64,000 nucleotides of DNA, taken from contig NZ_CP077079.1 of NCBI RefSeq assembly GCF_019139815.1, positions 4,712,001 to 4,776,000 on the forward strand, written 5' to 3'. This document shows positions 1 through 9,356 of this stretch, in pieces (the stretch's first letter is position 1; every line of letters starts with the position of its first letter). Made by a program: the position numbers and the translations under genes. The notes under the pieces were generated by a model. The model worked only from the letters and a program-made list of their open reading frames with translations. It did no database searches and was not told the origin of the DNA. This stretch comes from Pseudomonas asgharzadehiana. GTDB taxonomy: Bacteria > Pseudomonadota > Gammaproteobacteria > Pseudomonadales > Pseudomonadaceae.

Positions 1-1
1 G

Positions 2-121
2 AGCTATCGCCTGAAGCAGGCCAACAACATCGCCGAGACGTTGTTTGTACTCATGACGCTGGGGGATGATCGGACGGTGTTGCAGACCTATGCCGCCGGC
101 CAACTCGTGCATCAACGCTAG
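2..121 (+). CDS. C-terminal end of an unidentified protein (partial)
   Basis: The window opens inside a reading frame that runs to a TAG stop at 119-121 and gives about 39 residues ending in AAGQLVHQR. The piece is mostly polar and helical-looking (LKQANNIAETLFVL), with no motif I recognise. It is followed by a REPIN, and the next gene is on the other strand, so it is the last gene of its transcription unit. The frame is judged coding because it is open to the edge, GC-rich at third positions and ends just before a repeat typical of gene ends. The function cannot be told from this fragment. Confidence 0.55.
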   Translation, partial: SYRLKQANNIAETLFVLMTLGDDRTVLQTYAAGQLVHQR

Positions 122-142
122 TTTCAGCCACAACACAAAACA

Positions 143-237
143 AATGTGGGAGGGGGCTTGCTCCCGATAGCAGGGTGTCAGTCACTGAATGAGGTGACTG
201 ATACAGCACTATCGGGAGCAAGCCCTCTCCCACATTT
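143..237. repeat. REPIN (paired inverted REP elements)
   Basis: Two copies of the REP core GTGGGAGGGGGCTTGCTCCC lie in inverted orientation, the right one reading GGGAGCAAGCCCTCTCCCAC, around a loop holding a smaller repeat (GTCAGTCAC / GTGACTGA). This is the long-hairpin doublet typical of P. fluorescens genomes, mobilised in trans by RAYT transposases. No RAYT gene is in the window. It sits between the end of the first partial gene and the 3' end of the GntR regulator. Confidence 0.9.
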
Positions 238-247
238 CTGATCGGGT

Positions 248-1012
248 TTACAACTTTATAGAAGAGCGCCCCGGCTTCTTGGTCTGCAACAAATGCGAAA
301 ACACCGCATGCAAATCATCCGACGCGCTCTCTTCATCGAGGTTGAGCTTGCTGTCGATGTGATCCATGTGATGCATCATCAGGTTCACCGCCAGCGCCGC
401 GTCGCGGGCTTCGATCGCATCGATCAATTGGGTGTGCTCATCGTAGGAACAGTGCGAGCGGTTGCCGCTTTCGTACTGGGCGATGATCAACGATGTCTGG
501 GACACCAGGCTGCGCTGGAAGCTGATCAGCGGGGCGTTCTTGGCCGCCTCGGCCAGCTTGAGGTGGAACTCGCCGGAGAGGCGGATACCCGCACCACGGT
601 CCCCACGGGAGAAACTGTCGCGTTCGTCATTGACCATCTGGCGCAACTCGGCCAACTGCTCGGCCGTGGCGTGTTGCACCGCCAATTCAGTGATCGCCCG
701 CTCCACCAGCCGCCGCGCGAGGAACACCTGGCGCGCTTCTTCGACACTGGGGCTGGCAACCACCGCACCGCGATTGGGCCGCAGCAGCACCACGCCCTCA
801 TGGGCCAGGCGCGACAGGGCGCGGCGAATAATGGTGCGGCTCACGCCGAAGATTTCGCCCAGTGCCTCTTCGCTCAATTTGGTTCCGGGCGCCAGGCGTT
901 GTTCGAGGATGGCCTCGAAGATATGTGCGTAGACGATATCGTCCTGGGTTCCGCTGCGTCCGGCCTTGCCGGCTCGCGGTTGTTTCTTGAGAGGTTGCAA
1001 CTGTTCGTTCAT
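248..1012 (-). CDS. GntR-family (FCD) transcriptional regulator
   Basis: A predicted DNA-binding repressor of 254 residues. Residues about 25-95 form the GntR winged helix (GTKLSEEALGEIFGVSRT, then RRALSRLAHEGVV). The rest is an all-helical FCD ligand domain with the metal-binding type residues ending in MMHHMDHID. ATG at 1012 is preferred to GTG at 1018, though neither has a strong Shine-Dalgarno sequence. It is divergent from a BenE-type permease with a 233-bp shared intergenic region containing TTGTACACAA, a GntR-type operator. The likely job is control of the permease by its substrate. The ligand is unknown. Confidence 0.85.
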   Translation of the reverse strand: MNEQLQPLKKQPRAGKAGRSGTQDDIVYAHIFEAILEQRLAPGTKLSEEALGEIFGVSRTIIRRALSRLAHEGVVLLRPNRGAVVASPSVEEARQVFLARRLVERAITELAVQHATAEQLAELRQMVNDERDSFSRGDRGAGIRLSGEFHLKLAEAAKNAPLISFQRSLVSQTSLIIAQYESGNRSHCSYDEHTQLIDAIEARDAALAVNLMMHHMDHIDSKLNLDEESASDDLHAVFSHLLQTKKPGRSSIKL

Positions 1013-1119
1013 GGGCACTCGGGTAGGGAGAACGGCGGCGAATTAACGGTAATACGGCAACTTTAGGGTAATACGGCAACAACGGGTCGCTGGCAAGTAT
1101 CACCTAAAAACGTGGCACA

Positions 1120-1129
1120 TTGTACACAA
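1120..1129. promoter_or_regulatory. Candidate GntR operator TTGTACACAA
   Basis: TTGTACACAA fits the TTGT-N2-ACAA half-site pattern bound by FadR/FCD-type GntR proteins. It lies in the intergenic region shared by the divergent gntR and permease genes, about 108 bp upstream of the regulator start, where an autoregulated operator would be expected. The match is to a family pattern only. Confidence 0.45.
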
Positions 1130-1245
1130 CCCAATGCGCCAACACACTGTACGGCTGTTTGCGGCCTCGGCTGTATTGCAAGGGGCGGTCATGTTTGAGT
1201 TTAGGCTTGAATCTGTAATTTCTCCGGTAAAAGGAACACCTCACC

Positions 1246-2436
1246 ATGACCGACGCCGCTCAAGCGCCCTTGCGCCCGCTGGCCGACACGTCCCCCTCGG
1301 CCATCGTCGCAGGCTTTATCGCCATGATGACCGGCTACACCAGCTCTCTGGTGCTGATGTTCCAGGCCGGCCAGGCCGCCGGCTTGACCACGGCGCAGAT
1401 TTCGTCGTGGATCTGGGCGATTTCCATCGGTATGGCGGTGTGCAGCATCGGCCTGTCCCTGCGTTATCGCACGCCCATTACCATCGCCTGGTCCACGCCG
1501 GGTGCCGCGCTATTGATCACCAGCCTGGGCGGCGTGACTTATGGCGAAGCCATCGGTGCCTACATCACCTGTGCGGTGCTGGTAACCATCTGCGGGCTGA
1601 CCGGCAGCTTTGAAAAACTGGTCAAGCGCATTCCGGCGTCGCTGGCGGCGGCCTTGCTCGCCGGCATTCTGTTCAAGATCGGCAGCGAGATTTTCGTCGC
1701 CGCGCAACATCGCACCGGCCTGGTGCTGGGAATGTTTTTCACTTACTTGATCATCAAGCGCCTGTCGCCGCGCTATGCGGTGCTGGCCGCGCTGGTGATC
1801 GGCACTGCACTGTCGGGTCTGATGGGGTTGCTGGATTTCAGCGGCTTTCACCTGGAAGTGGCAACGCCGGTATGGACCACGCCGCATTTTTCAGTGGCGG
1901 CGACCATCAGCATCGGCATTCCGCTGTTCGTGGTGGCGATGACCTCACAGAACATGCCGGGCGTCGCCGTGCTGCGGGCCGATGGCTACAACGTGCCGGC
2001 CTCGCCGCTGATCACCGCCACAGGCCTGGCCTCGTTGGTGCTGGCACCGTTCGGCTCCCATGGCATCAACCTGGCGGCCATCAGCGCGGCTATCTGCACC
2101 GGGCCCCATGCCCATGAAGACCGTAACAAGCGCTATACGGCAGCCGTGTGGTGCGGTGTGTTCTACGGGATTGCCGGGGTGTTCGGCGCGACGTTGGCGG
2201 CACTGTTCGCCGCGTTGCCCAAGGAACTGGTGCTGTCCATTGCGGCCTTGGCGTTGTTTGGCTCGATCATCAATGGCCTGAGCATCGCCATGAACGAGCC
2301 GAAGGAACGGGAAGCGGCGCTGATCACCTTTATGGTCACCGCGTCAGGCTTGACGTTGTTTTCCATCGGGTCGGCGTTCTGGGGAATTGTCGCGGGGGTG
2401 TTGACACTGCTGATTCTGAACTGGCGCAAGGCATAA
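1246..2436 (+). CDS. BenE-family benzoate/H+ symporter-like permease
   Basis: An integral inner-membrane protein of 396 residues with about 12 hydrophobic segments, resembling BenE-family permeases (benzoate and related aromatic carboxylate uptake). Recognisable parts are SSLVLMFQAGQAAGLTTAQ near residues 28-46, ITIAWSTPGAALL near 75-90, and TSQNMPGVAVLRADGYNVP near 230-248, the conserved central BenE motif. Length is normal for the family. ATG at 1246 follows AAAGGAAC. No benABCD genes are nearby, so the substrate is open. The paired GntR regulator suggests induction by the transported compound. Confidence 0.88.
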   Translation: MTDAAQAPLRPLADTSPSAIVAGFIAMMTGYTSSLVLMFQAGQAAGLTTAQISSWIWAISIGMAVCSIGLSLRYRTPITIAWSTPGAALLITSLGGVTYGEAIGAYITCAVLVTICGLTGSFEKLVKRIPASLAAALLAGILFKIGSEIFVAAQHRTGLVLGMFFTYLIIKRLSPRYAVLAALVIGTALSGLMGLLDFSGFHLEVATPVWTTPHFSVAATISIGIPLFVVAMTSQNMPGVAVLRADGYNVPASPLITATGLASLVLAPFGSHGINLAAISAAICTGPHAHEDRNKRYTAAVWCGVFYGIAGVFGATLAALFAALPKELVLSIAALALFGSIINGLSIAMNEPKEREAALITFMVTASGLTLFSIGSAFWGIVAGVLTLLILNWRKA

Positions 2437-2468
2437 AAAAACGGCGACCCTCAGGTCGCCGTTTTTTT
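2434..2468. terminator. Bidirectional intrinsic terminator
   Basis: The stem ACGGCGACC / GGTCGCCGT with loop CTCA is flanked by A7 on the left and T7 on the right. It therefore works for both the permease (plus strand) and yggL (minus strand), which converge here. Confidence 0.9.
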
Positions 2469-2473
2469 CAGTA

Positions 2474-2818
2474 TCACTTGGCCGCGTTGATCGGCTTTTC
2501 CGGATACCACACGTCCAGCAGCGGGCTGACTTCAGCCTTGGTCAGCTCGGAACGGGTTTTCAGCCAGGCTTCGACAGCAGCGCGCTGCTCTTCGGATACC
2601 GAGCCACGCTTCTGCAGGCAAACCAGACCGTAGTCATCGCCGCCGACGTAGCCCAGGCCATTGGCTTCCATGGCTTCTTTGATGAATGCTTCGAGGAAAG
2701 CGTCGATAGCTTCTTCACTCAGGCCTTCGTTGAAGTCCAGGTTCAGTTCGAAACCCAGCTCTTGAAATTCATCAACGCACAGTTTTTTGCGCAGACGCTG
2801 GGAACGGTTAGTCGCCAT
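2474..2818 (-). CDS. yggL: YggL family 50S ribosome-associated protein
   Basis: A small 114-residue cytosolic protein of the YggL (DUF469) family. The diagnostic start is basic (NRSQRLRKKLCVDEFQELGF), followed by an acidic middle with EAIDAFLEAFI and the GYVGGDDYGLVC core. E. coli YggL binds the 50S subunit. The length is normal. It is a single gene convergent with the permease and divergent from dacB, the same yggL-dacB neighbourhood as PA3046-PA3047. The exact role in ribosome assembly is not settled. Confidence 0.9.
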   Translation of the reverse strand: MATNRSQRLRKKLCVDEFQELGFELNLDFNEGLSEEAIDAFLEAFIKEAMEANGLGYVGGDDYGLVCLQKRGSVSEEQRAAVEAWLKTRSELTKAEVSPLLDVWYPEKPINAAK

Positions 2819-3055
2819 TGGAACAATCCTCTTAAGTAATAACGGGCGGCACTTTAGCAGTTTAAGGCGGCGATTGCCCGACTCTCTGGGACAGGCGGTG
2901 CGATGCGGGCAAAAAAACGCCGATTTCCAGCTATGGTTCAGCTACAAGTGCGCCTACCTTGGGGCATAATGCCGACACTTTCATGACCATTGAGGGATTT
3001 TCATCCATACCCCTCGCCTTTTTTCACCCTCCTCAGCAGTAGGGTTTTATTCTTT

Positions 3056-4531
3056 ATGATCAAATCGTTGCGTTCCCCCTCGTTGCGTTCAGTTCTGTTT
3101 GCCGGTTTTCTTCTGCCACTGGCCTTCTGCGCCAAGGCCGCCCCAGTCAATAACACCCTGCCACCCAACGTTGCGCAGGCCCTTCAGAAGGCCAAGCTGC
3201 AAAATACCGCGCTGTCCCTGGTGATGATCCCCCTCAACGGGCCAGGCACCCCCACCGTCTTCAATGCCGACGTCTCGGTGAACCCCGCGTCCACCATGAA
3301 GTTGGTCACCACCTACGCGGCCCTGGAAATGCTCGGGCCCAACCATCAGTGGAAAACCGAGTTCTACACCGACGGCACCCTCAGCGGTGGCGTGTTGCAG
3401 GGCAACCTGTACCTCAAGGGCGGCGGCGATCCCAAGCTGAACATGGAAAAGCTCTGGCTGCTGATGCGCGACCTGCGCGCCAACGGCGTGCAGCAAGTCA
3501 CCGGCGACCTGGTGCTGGACCGCGGCTTCTTTATCCAGCCGCAGTTGCCCGAGTTCAACGACGATGGCAATGACGAGAACAAACCGTTCCTGGTCAAGCC
3601 CGACGCGTTGCTGGTTAACCTCAAGGCCTTGCGCTTCGTGACCCGCAATGACTCCGGGCGCGTGATCGTGTCGGTCGAGCCGCCGATCGCCAGTATTCGC
3701 ATCGACAATCAGGTCAAGGTTTCCAACGCCAAGCAATGCACCGGTGACGTGCGCTACAACCCGGTCACCGCCGCCGATGGCAGCGTAACGGTCACCGTCA
3801 GCGGCCAGTTGGCCGACGGCTGCAGTTCGCAGACCTACCTGTCACTGTTGGACCACGCCACCTACACCGCCGGCGCTGTGCGTGCGATCTGGAAGGAACT
3901 GGGCGGCAGCATCCAGGGCCGTGATATCCAGGCACCGGTCCCCAAGGATGCCAAGGTGCTGGCCCGTGCATTCTCGCCGGACCTGGCGGAAATCATCCGC
4001 GACATCAACAAATACAGTAACAACACCATGGCCCAGCAGTTGTTCCTAAGCCTCGGCGCGCAGTTTCGCAACGATGCCGATGGCGACGATGCCAAGGCCG
4101 CGCAACGCGTGGTGCGCCAGTGGCTGGCGAAGAAAGGCATCACCGCGCCGCACCTGGTGATGGAGAACGGCTCCGGCCTGTCCCGTGCCGAACGGGTCAG
4201 CGCCCGCGAGATGGCCGCCATGCTGCAAGCCGCCTGGAAAAGTCCCTATGCCGCGGAATACATCAGCTCGATGCCGATTGCCGGCACTGACGGCACCATG
4301 CGCAAACGCCTGAAGACCACCGCCATGCGCGGCGAAGCCCACGTCAAGACCGGCACCTTGAACACCGTGCGCGCCATCGCCGGGTTCAGCCGTGATAACA
4401 ACGGCAACACCTGGGCAGTGGTAGCGATTCTGAATGATCCGAAGCCATGGGGCGCTTCGTCGGTGTTGGATCAGGTGCTGCTGGACCTGTATCGCCAGCC
4501 TAAACTGGCGGCCGCGGCTCCCGTACTCTGA
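3056..4531 (+). CDS. dacB: D-alanyl-D-alanine carboxypeptidase/endopeptidase, PBP4
   Basis: A periplasmic serine peptidase of peptidase family S13 that trims peptidoglycan stem peptides and cuts D-Ala-mDAP crosslinks. The 491-residue form starts at ATG 3056. An upstream in-frame start at 2990 would put a 22-residue polar stretch before the signal peptide (SLRSVLFAGFLLPLAFCAKA), so it is rejected. The three catalytic boxes are present: S-T-M-K in NPASTMKLVTTYAALE, S-N-N in INKYSNNTMAQQ, and K-T-G in HVKTGTLNTV. The large insertion between boxes one and two is typical of class C PBP4. It converges on the GGDEF gene. Confidence 0.95.
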   Translation: MIKSLRSPSLRSVLFAGFLLPLAFCAKAAPVNNTLPPNVAQALQKAKLQNTALSLVMIPLNGPGTPTVFNADVSVNPASTMKLVTTYAALEMLGPNHQWKTEFYTDGTLSGGVLQGNLYLKGGGDPKLNMEKLWLLMRDLRANGVQQVTGDLVLDRGFFIQPQLPEFNDDGNDENKPFLVKPDALLVNLKALRFVTRNDSGRVIVSVEPPIASIRIDNQVKVSNAKQCTGDVRYNPVTAADGSVTVTVSGQLADGCSSQTYLSLLDHATYTAGAVRAIWKELGGSIQGRDIQAPVPKDAKVLARAFSPDLAEIIRDINKYSNNTMAQQLFLSLGAQFRNDADGDDAKAAQRVVRQWLAKKGITAPHLVMENGSGLSRAERVSAREMAAMLQAAWKSPYAAEYISSMPIAGTDGTMRKRLKTTAMRGEAHVKTGTLNTVRAIAGFSRDNNGNTWAVVAILNDPKPWGASSVLDQVLLDLYRQPKLAAAAPVL

Positions 4532-4565
4532 CAGACACCGCACACCTGTTGCCCTGCGTCGGCCA

Positions 4566-6953
4566 TCAGACCCGCAAGAGTTCGGTTTCCACCCGGTCCC
4601 TGCCCGTCTGCTTGGCCAAGTAAACCGCCGAGTCCGCGCGCAGCAACAAGCCATCGATGCCTTCGTCGACCCGCCAACTGGCCACACCAAAGCTGGCGGT
4701 GACGATACCCACCGGGGCCATCGGCTCGTTGCGCAGCGACTGCCACAGATCCATTGCCAGGTTATAGGCCTGCTCACCGTCAGTGTTGGGGCACAGCACC
4801 ATGAACTCCTCGCCCCCCAAGCGGCAGAACACGTCGGTGCGCCGCAGGCGCTGGCTGATGCGTTTGCATAACTCCTGCAACACGCCATCGCCGACGGCAT
4901 GCCCATGCTTGTCGTTGATCCGTTTGAAATGATCGATGTCCAGCATGATCACCGACAGCGCCCCGCAAGTCCGGTTGACCCGAACCATCTCGGCCTTCAG
5001 ACGATCCTGGAAATAACGACGGTTATGAATACCGGTGAGGGAGTCGGTAATGGACAGCGCCCGCAGCTCTTCTTCCACCCGTTTGAGATCGGAAATGTCC
5101 GACACATAGCCGTGCCATAACGTACCGCCACCGGGTAACTCTTCGGGGGTAGCCTCGCCACGAATCCAGCGCAGGCCGCGTTGCGGCAGCATCACCCGGT
5201 ACTCTTCGCGCCAGTGACTCAACTGCAACGCCGACAGCCGTATCGAGTCGCGCACACGTTCCACATCCAGCGGATGGATACGTTCGAAGGCCTTCTTCGC
5301 GTCCTGCTGCAACACCCCCGTTTCGATTTCATAAATGTCGCGCATGCCATCACTGGCATAGATAAAGCGCCAGTTCTCCTGGGGTTCCAGGGTGAACTGG
5401 AAAATCCCGCCGGGCACGTGGGCGCTGAGTTTCTTCAACAGGCGGTCGCGCGCCGCCAAGGCCTCGTAGGCGCGCTTCTGCTCGGTAACATCCAGGTAGA
5501 TCGCCAAGTGCCCGATCCACAAACCATGATCATCGAGTAACACCGTGGCGAGCATGTTCACCGTCAACTGGCTGCCATCGCGGCGCACCAAGGTCCATTC
5601 GTGGGCTTCATGCAGGTTGTCGGTATTTTCTCCCAGCATCGCCTGGCTGGCGGGAATGCGCTTGCCCAGGGTCACGCTCAGGCTGGCGGAGCGCGTTTCC
5701 AGCTCTTGCGGCAGGTGCAGGCTCTCCAGGGTCAACTTGCCCACCACCTGCTCGGCCGTGAACCCGAGCATCTGTTCGGCACCGGCATTGAACGTATTGA
5801 TGACGCCCCGCAGGTCAGTGGCGATGATCGCGACCTGGGTGGCGGCATTCAGCACACTGCGCAATTGGCCGTGGGCGTCGCGCAATTCCTGCTCGCGCAG
5901 GCGCAACTGTACGGTGCGTTGCTCCACCAGTTTCAAGGCGCGCTGGCGCTGGCTGACCAGCACATAGAGCAAGGCGCTGAGCAATAGGCTGAGCAACCCA
6001 CCCATGGTCAGGATGGCGGTCAGCGAAGAATGGTTGGACTGGTCGAACACCCGGCTCGGGCGCAGGGTGAGCGCGTAAACATGGTCACCCAGGGTAAGAC
6101 GGCGCGCGCCCACCAGCCCGCTGTCGCCCAACGTAGTGTCGGAGGCATACAGCACGCGGCTTTGCTGGTCGGAGGTATCGATGATCTGCATCACCAGGTT
6201 GTCCCGCTCCGGCTTGGGCAAACCGTCGGCCATCAGTTGGCGCATGCTGATGACGGCCATCACATAGCCACGAAACTCAGTCGCGGACTGCTCCGAAGCG
6301 ACTGGCGCCACCAGCAATACCCCGGTGGCGTAGGCGGGCTCCACGCCCACCAATTGCATAGGTTGGGACACCGCCAACCGGCCGCTCTTTTGTGCGCGCT
6401 CAAGGGTTGAGCGCCGCAGGGGCTGGGCCAGCAGGTCAAAGCCCAGGGGCGACCCCAGCTGGCTTTGTGTCTGGATGTAGAGTACCGGCACGTACTCATT
6501 GCGCTCCGGCGCCGGGGCCAACTCACCGGCCGAGTTCAATTCACGGATCGTAAAAGGCTCACCGCGCAAGCGCGACGCTTCTTGCTCAAACTGGCTGCGC
6601 TGCTCATGAAATACCCGCGGCGCCCAGGCATAGGCACGGGCGCGCAGCAATAAAGGCTGGGCGAAACCATCGAACTCTTCGCGGGACACATCATTGGAGT
6701 TAACGAAGAACCTTCGCAGGCTGTTCAGGCGTTGTTCCTGATCATCGAAGCGTTCCTGCAAGCGGGTATACCGCTCGTTGACCAGCAACTGGAAGCGCTG
6801 GCGCACCTGTTGCTGATAGAGATCGGAGGCGGCCCAGGCGACGACGAGTGCCAGGGCACACCCTGACAGAAACACCACCAATGCCACCAGCCAAGCCGAC
6901 GCCTGTTCACTGATAAAGCCTAGGATTTTCGGGCGGACAGCTTGCAACGGCAT
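4566..6953 (-). CDS. CHASE-PAS-GGDEF diguanylate cyclase
   Basis: A membrane-bound enzyme of 795 residues predicted to make c-di-GMP from two GTP. Order: an N-terminal membrane helix (WLVALVVFLSGCALALVVAW), a periplasmic CHASE sensor (about 50-300), a second helix (ILTMGGLLSLLLSALLYVLV), a PAS/PAC unit (about 365-490), a second PAS-like unit (about 500-625), and a GGDEF domain (about 635-795). The active-site motif reads GGEEF and is preceded by RRTD five residues upstream, an intact inhibitory I-site. No EAL domain is present. ATG 6953 is chosen over GTG 6962. The sensed ligand is unknown. Confidence 0.92.
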   Translation of the reverse strand: MPLQAVRPKILGFISEQASAWLVALVVFLSGCALALVVAWAASDLYQQQVRQRFQLLVNERYTRLQERFDDQEQRLNSLRRFFVNSNDVSREEFDGFAQPLLLRARAYAWAPRVFHEQRSQFEQEASRLRGEPFTIRELNSAGELAPAPERNEYVPVLYIQTQSQLGSPLGFDLLAQPLRRSTLERAQKSGRLAVSQPMQLVGVEPAYATGVLLVAPVASEQSATEFRGYVMAVISMRQLMADGLPKPERDNLVMQIIDTSDQQSRVLYASDTTLGDSGLVGARRLTLGDHVYALTLRPSRVFDQSNHSSLTAILTMGGLLSLLLSALLYVLVSQRQRALKLVEQRTVQLRLREQELRDAHGQLRSVLNAATQVAIIATDLRGVINTFNAGAEQMLGFTAEQVVGKLTLESLHLPQELETRSASLSVTLGKRIPASQAMLGENTDNLHEAHEWTLVRRDGSQLTVNMLATVLLDDHGLWIGHLAIYLDVTEQKRAYEALAARDRLLKKLSAHVPGGIFQFTLEPQENWRFIYASDGMRDIYEIETGVLQQDAKKAFERIHPLDVERVRDSIRLSALQLSHWREEYRVMLPQRGLRWIRGEATPEELPGGGTLWHGYVSDISDLKRVEEELRALSITDSLTGIHNRRYFQDRLKAEMVRVNRTCGALSVIMLDIDHFKRINDKHGHAVGDGVLQELCKRISQRLRRTDVFCRLGGEEFMVLCPNTDGEQAYNLAMDLWQSLRNEPMAPVGIVTASFGVASWRVDEGIDGLLLRADSAVYLAKQTGRDRVETELLRV

Positions 6954-7091
6954 AGGCAACACTCACAACGCCAGCGTGCGGGGGTGTCACTTTGGCTAGG
7001 CCTTAGTTATAGCTACCGACCCAGGGTTTGACCAGCGCAAAAAAGCCGCAAGCGCGGAATAAACCAGGCGTGCGGCTGTTGGCTACGGCGA

Positions 7092-9356
7092 TCAGCGAGC
7101 GGTGATTTTCCAGGCCCGGTGGATCTTGGCATTACGCGCAAAATCCGGGTCGATGGTTTTGTCGCTGATTTCCTCGACCGCATAGCGTGCGCTGAGGTTG
7201 TCCTCGAGCTGGAACTTGCGGAAGTTGTTCGAGAAGTACAGCACGCCGCCCGGTGCCAGGCGGGCCATGGCCAAGTCGAGCAACTGCACGTGGTCACGCT
7301 GCACGTCGAAGATGCCTTCCATGCGCTTGGAGTTGGAGAAGGTCGGCGGGTCGATGAAGATCATGTCGAACTCATCGCGGCTGGCCTCCAGCCACGCCAT
7401 CACATCACCCTGCTCCAGACGGTTCTTGTCAGAGAAACCGTTGAGCGAGAAGTTGCGACGGGCCCAGTCCAGGTAGGTCTTGGACAGGTCGACGCTGGTG
7501 GTGCTGCGCGCGCCGCCCTTGGCCGCGTGCACACTGGCGGTGGCGGTGTAGCAATACAGGTTGAGGAAACGCTTGCCGGCCGCCTCTTTCTGAATGCGCA
7601 TGCGCATCGGGCGGTGGTCCAGGAACAGGCCGGTGTCCAGGTAATCGGTGAGGTTGACCAGCAACTTCACGCCGCCTTCGCTGACCTCGGTGAACTTGCC
7701 CTGGGCGCTCTGGCGCTCGTACTGCTTGGTGCCGCTCTGGCGCTCGCGACGCTTGACCACGACGCGGCTCTTGTCGATGTTCAGTGCCTGGGGGATGGCG
7801 GCCAGGGCATCGAACATGCGCGCGGAGGCTTTTTCCGGGTCGATGGACTTGGGCGCGGCGTATTCCTGTACGTGGACCCAATCGTGGTACAGGTCGATGG
7901 CCATGGAGTATTCCGGCATATCGGCGTCGTACACACGGTAGCAGTCCACGCCTTCGCGCTTGGCCCACTTGCCCAGCAACTTAAGGTTCTTTTGCAGGCG
8001 ATTGGCGAACATCTGCCCGCCTTCGCTCAAGCGCGCCTGCTCCACCACCGGGGCCGGGGCCGGCTTGATCGGGTTACCGTTCTTGTTGTACTGACGCTCT
8101 TGCGGCTCGACCGGGGCCTGATCGTAAGCGGCCTGCTCACGTTCGGCCTGGCGCTGCTCCGGGGTGCGGCGCTCGCCTGTGACGAACTGGTCCGGGTTGA
8201 CGTTGATCAGCAGCAATTTGCACGGCAACGCGCCGTTCCAGAACGAGTACTGCTTGTGGCTGCGGATGCCCATGCGCTTGCCCAGGTCCGGCGCGCCGGT
8301 GAATACCGCCGCTTCCCAACCCATGCACGCCTGGCGCAGACGCTCGCCAAGGTTCTGGTAGAGGTACAACAGGCTGGCTTCGTCACCCAGGCGTTCGCCG
8401 TAGGGTGGGTTGCAGATCACCAGGCCTTTCTGGTTCTGGTCCGGGCGCGGCTCGAAGGTGCCCACTTCGCCCTGATACACCTTGATCCAGTGGCTCAGGC
8501 CGGCGCGCTCGATGTTGTTGCGCGCGGGCTGGATCAACCGCGGGTCCGCCTCGTAGCCACGTACCCACAGCGGGGTTTTGTTCATGCCGATGGCCGCGCG
8601 TTCAGTGGCCTCTGCGTGCAGTTTCTTCCACAGCGCCGGAACGTGACCCAGCCAGGTCGTAAAGCCCCACAGTTCGCGATTGAGGTTGGGCGCCATGTCG
8701 GCGGCAATCATCGCGCCTTCGACCAGGAACGTACCGACGCCGCACATCGGGTCGGTCAGCGCGCCGCCTTCAGCGGCAATACGCGGCCAGCCAGCGCGGA
8801 TAAGGATCGCGGCCGCCAGGTTTTCCTTCAGCGGCGCCGCGCCTTGCTGCAAGCGATAACCGCGTTGGTGCAGGCTGTGGCCGGAGAGGTCGAGGGACAG
8901 GATGGCTTCACCACGGTCCAGGCGCAGGTGGATACGCAGGTCCGGGTTGATCTTGTCGATGGAGGGCCGTTCGCCGGTCGGGGTGCGCAATTTGTCGACG
9001 ATTGCATCCTTGACCTTCAGCGCGCCGAAGTGGGTGTTGTCGATGCCCGAACCGTGACCGCTGAATTCCACCGCCAGGGTGCCGTCAGACACCATGTGAT
9101 CGGCCCACTCGATATCCAGCACGCCGTGGTAGAGGTCTTCGGCGTCCTTCATCGGGAAGCGCTTGAGCACCAGCAGCACACGGTTGGCCAGGCGCGACCA
9201 GAGGCACAGGCGATAGGCGGTTTCCATGTCGGCCATGCCGCGCACGGCCGAGGTGTGCTCGCGCGCGTCCTCAAGGCCAAGCCCGACGGCTTCCTCGATC
9301 AGCAGGCCTTCGAGGCCTTTGGGGCAAGTGAGGAAGAGTTCAAAACGGTCCGACAT
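7092..9356 (-). CDS. rlmKL: Bifunctional 23S rRNA methyltransferase RlmKL
   Basis: Methylates 23S rRNA at N2 of G2445 (N-terminal RlmL half) and N7 of G2069 (C-terminal RlmK half) using S-adenosylmethionine. The 754 residues show a THUMP domain (about 45-160), a first Rossmann methyltransferase with TDPMCGVGTFLVEGA and the catalytic NPPYGER motif (near 315), a linker rich in E and Q, and a second methyltransferase with FLNLYCYTATASVHAAKGGA and DPPTFSNSK (near 670). It is longer than E. coli RlmL (about 702), mainly from the linker near residues 405-440. The context rlmKL-rmf-pyrD is conserved in Pseudomonas. Confidence 0.95.
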   Translation of the reverse strand: MSDRFELFLTCPKGLEGLLIEEAVGLGLEDAREHTSAVRGMADMETAYRLCLWSRLANRVLLVLKRFPMKDAEDLYHGVLDIEWADHMVSDGTLAVEFSGHGSGIDNTHFGALKVKDAIVDKLRTPTGERPSIDKINPDLRIHLRLDRGEAILSLDLSGHSLHQRGYRLQQGAAPLKENLAAAILIRAGWPRIAAEGGALTDPMCGVGTFLVEGAMIAADMAPNLNRELWGFTTWLGHVPALWKKLHAEATERAAIGMNKTPLWVRGYEADPRLIQPARNNIERAGLSHWIKVYQGEVGTFEPRPDQNQKGLVICNPPYGERLGDEASLLYLYQNLGERLRQACMGWEAAVFTGAPDLGKRMGIRSHKQYSFWNGALPCKLLLINVNPDQFVTGERRTPEQRQAEREQAAYDQAPVEPQERQYNKNGNPIKPAPAPVVEQARLSEGGQMFANRLQKNLKLLGKWAKREGVDCYRVYDADMPEYSMAIDLYHDWVHVQEYAAPKSIDPEKASARMFDALAAIPQALNIDKSRVVVKRRERQSGTKQYERQSAQGKFTEVSEGGVKLLVNLTDYLDTGLFLDHRPMRMRIQKEAAGKRFLNLYCYTATASVHAAKGGARSTTSVDLSKTYLDWARRNFSLNGFSDKNRLEQGDVMAWLEASRDEFDMIFIDPPTFSNSKRMEGIFDVQRDHVQLLDLAMARLAPGGVLYFSNNFRKFQLEDNLSARYAVEEISDKTIDPDFARNAKIHRAWKITAR

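Noticed and set aside
1113..1128. TGGCACATTGTACACA as a sigma-54 promoter of the BenE-type permease
   Set aside because: The -24 box is good but there is no GC ten bases after GG, so the essential -12 element is missing. The stretch is better read as a GntR operator.
2990..3055. Longer N-terminus for PBP4 starting at 2990
   Set aside because: It would bury the signal peptide behind 22 residues. The ATG at 3056 gives a normal Sec signal.
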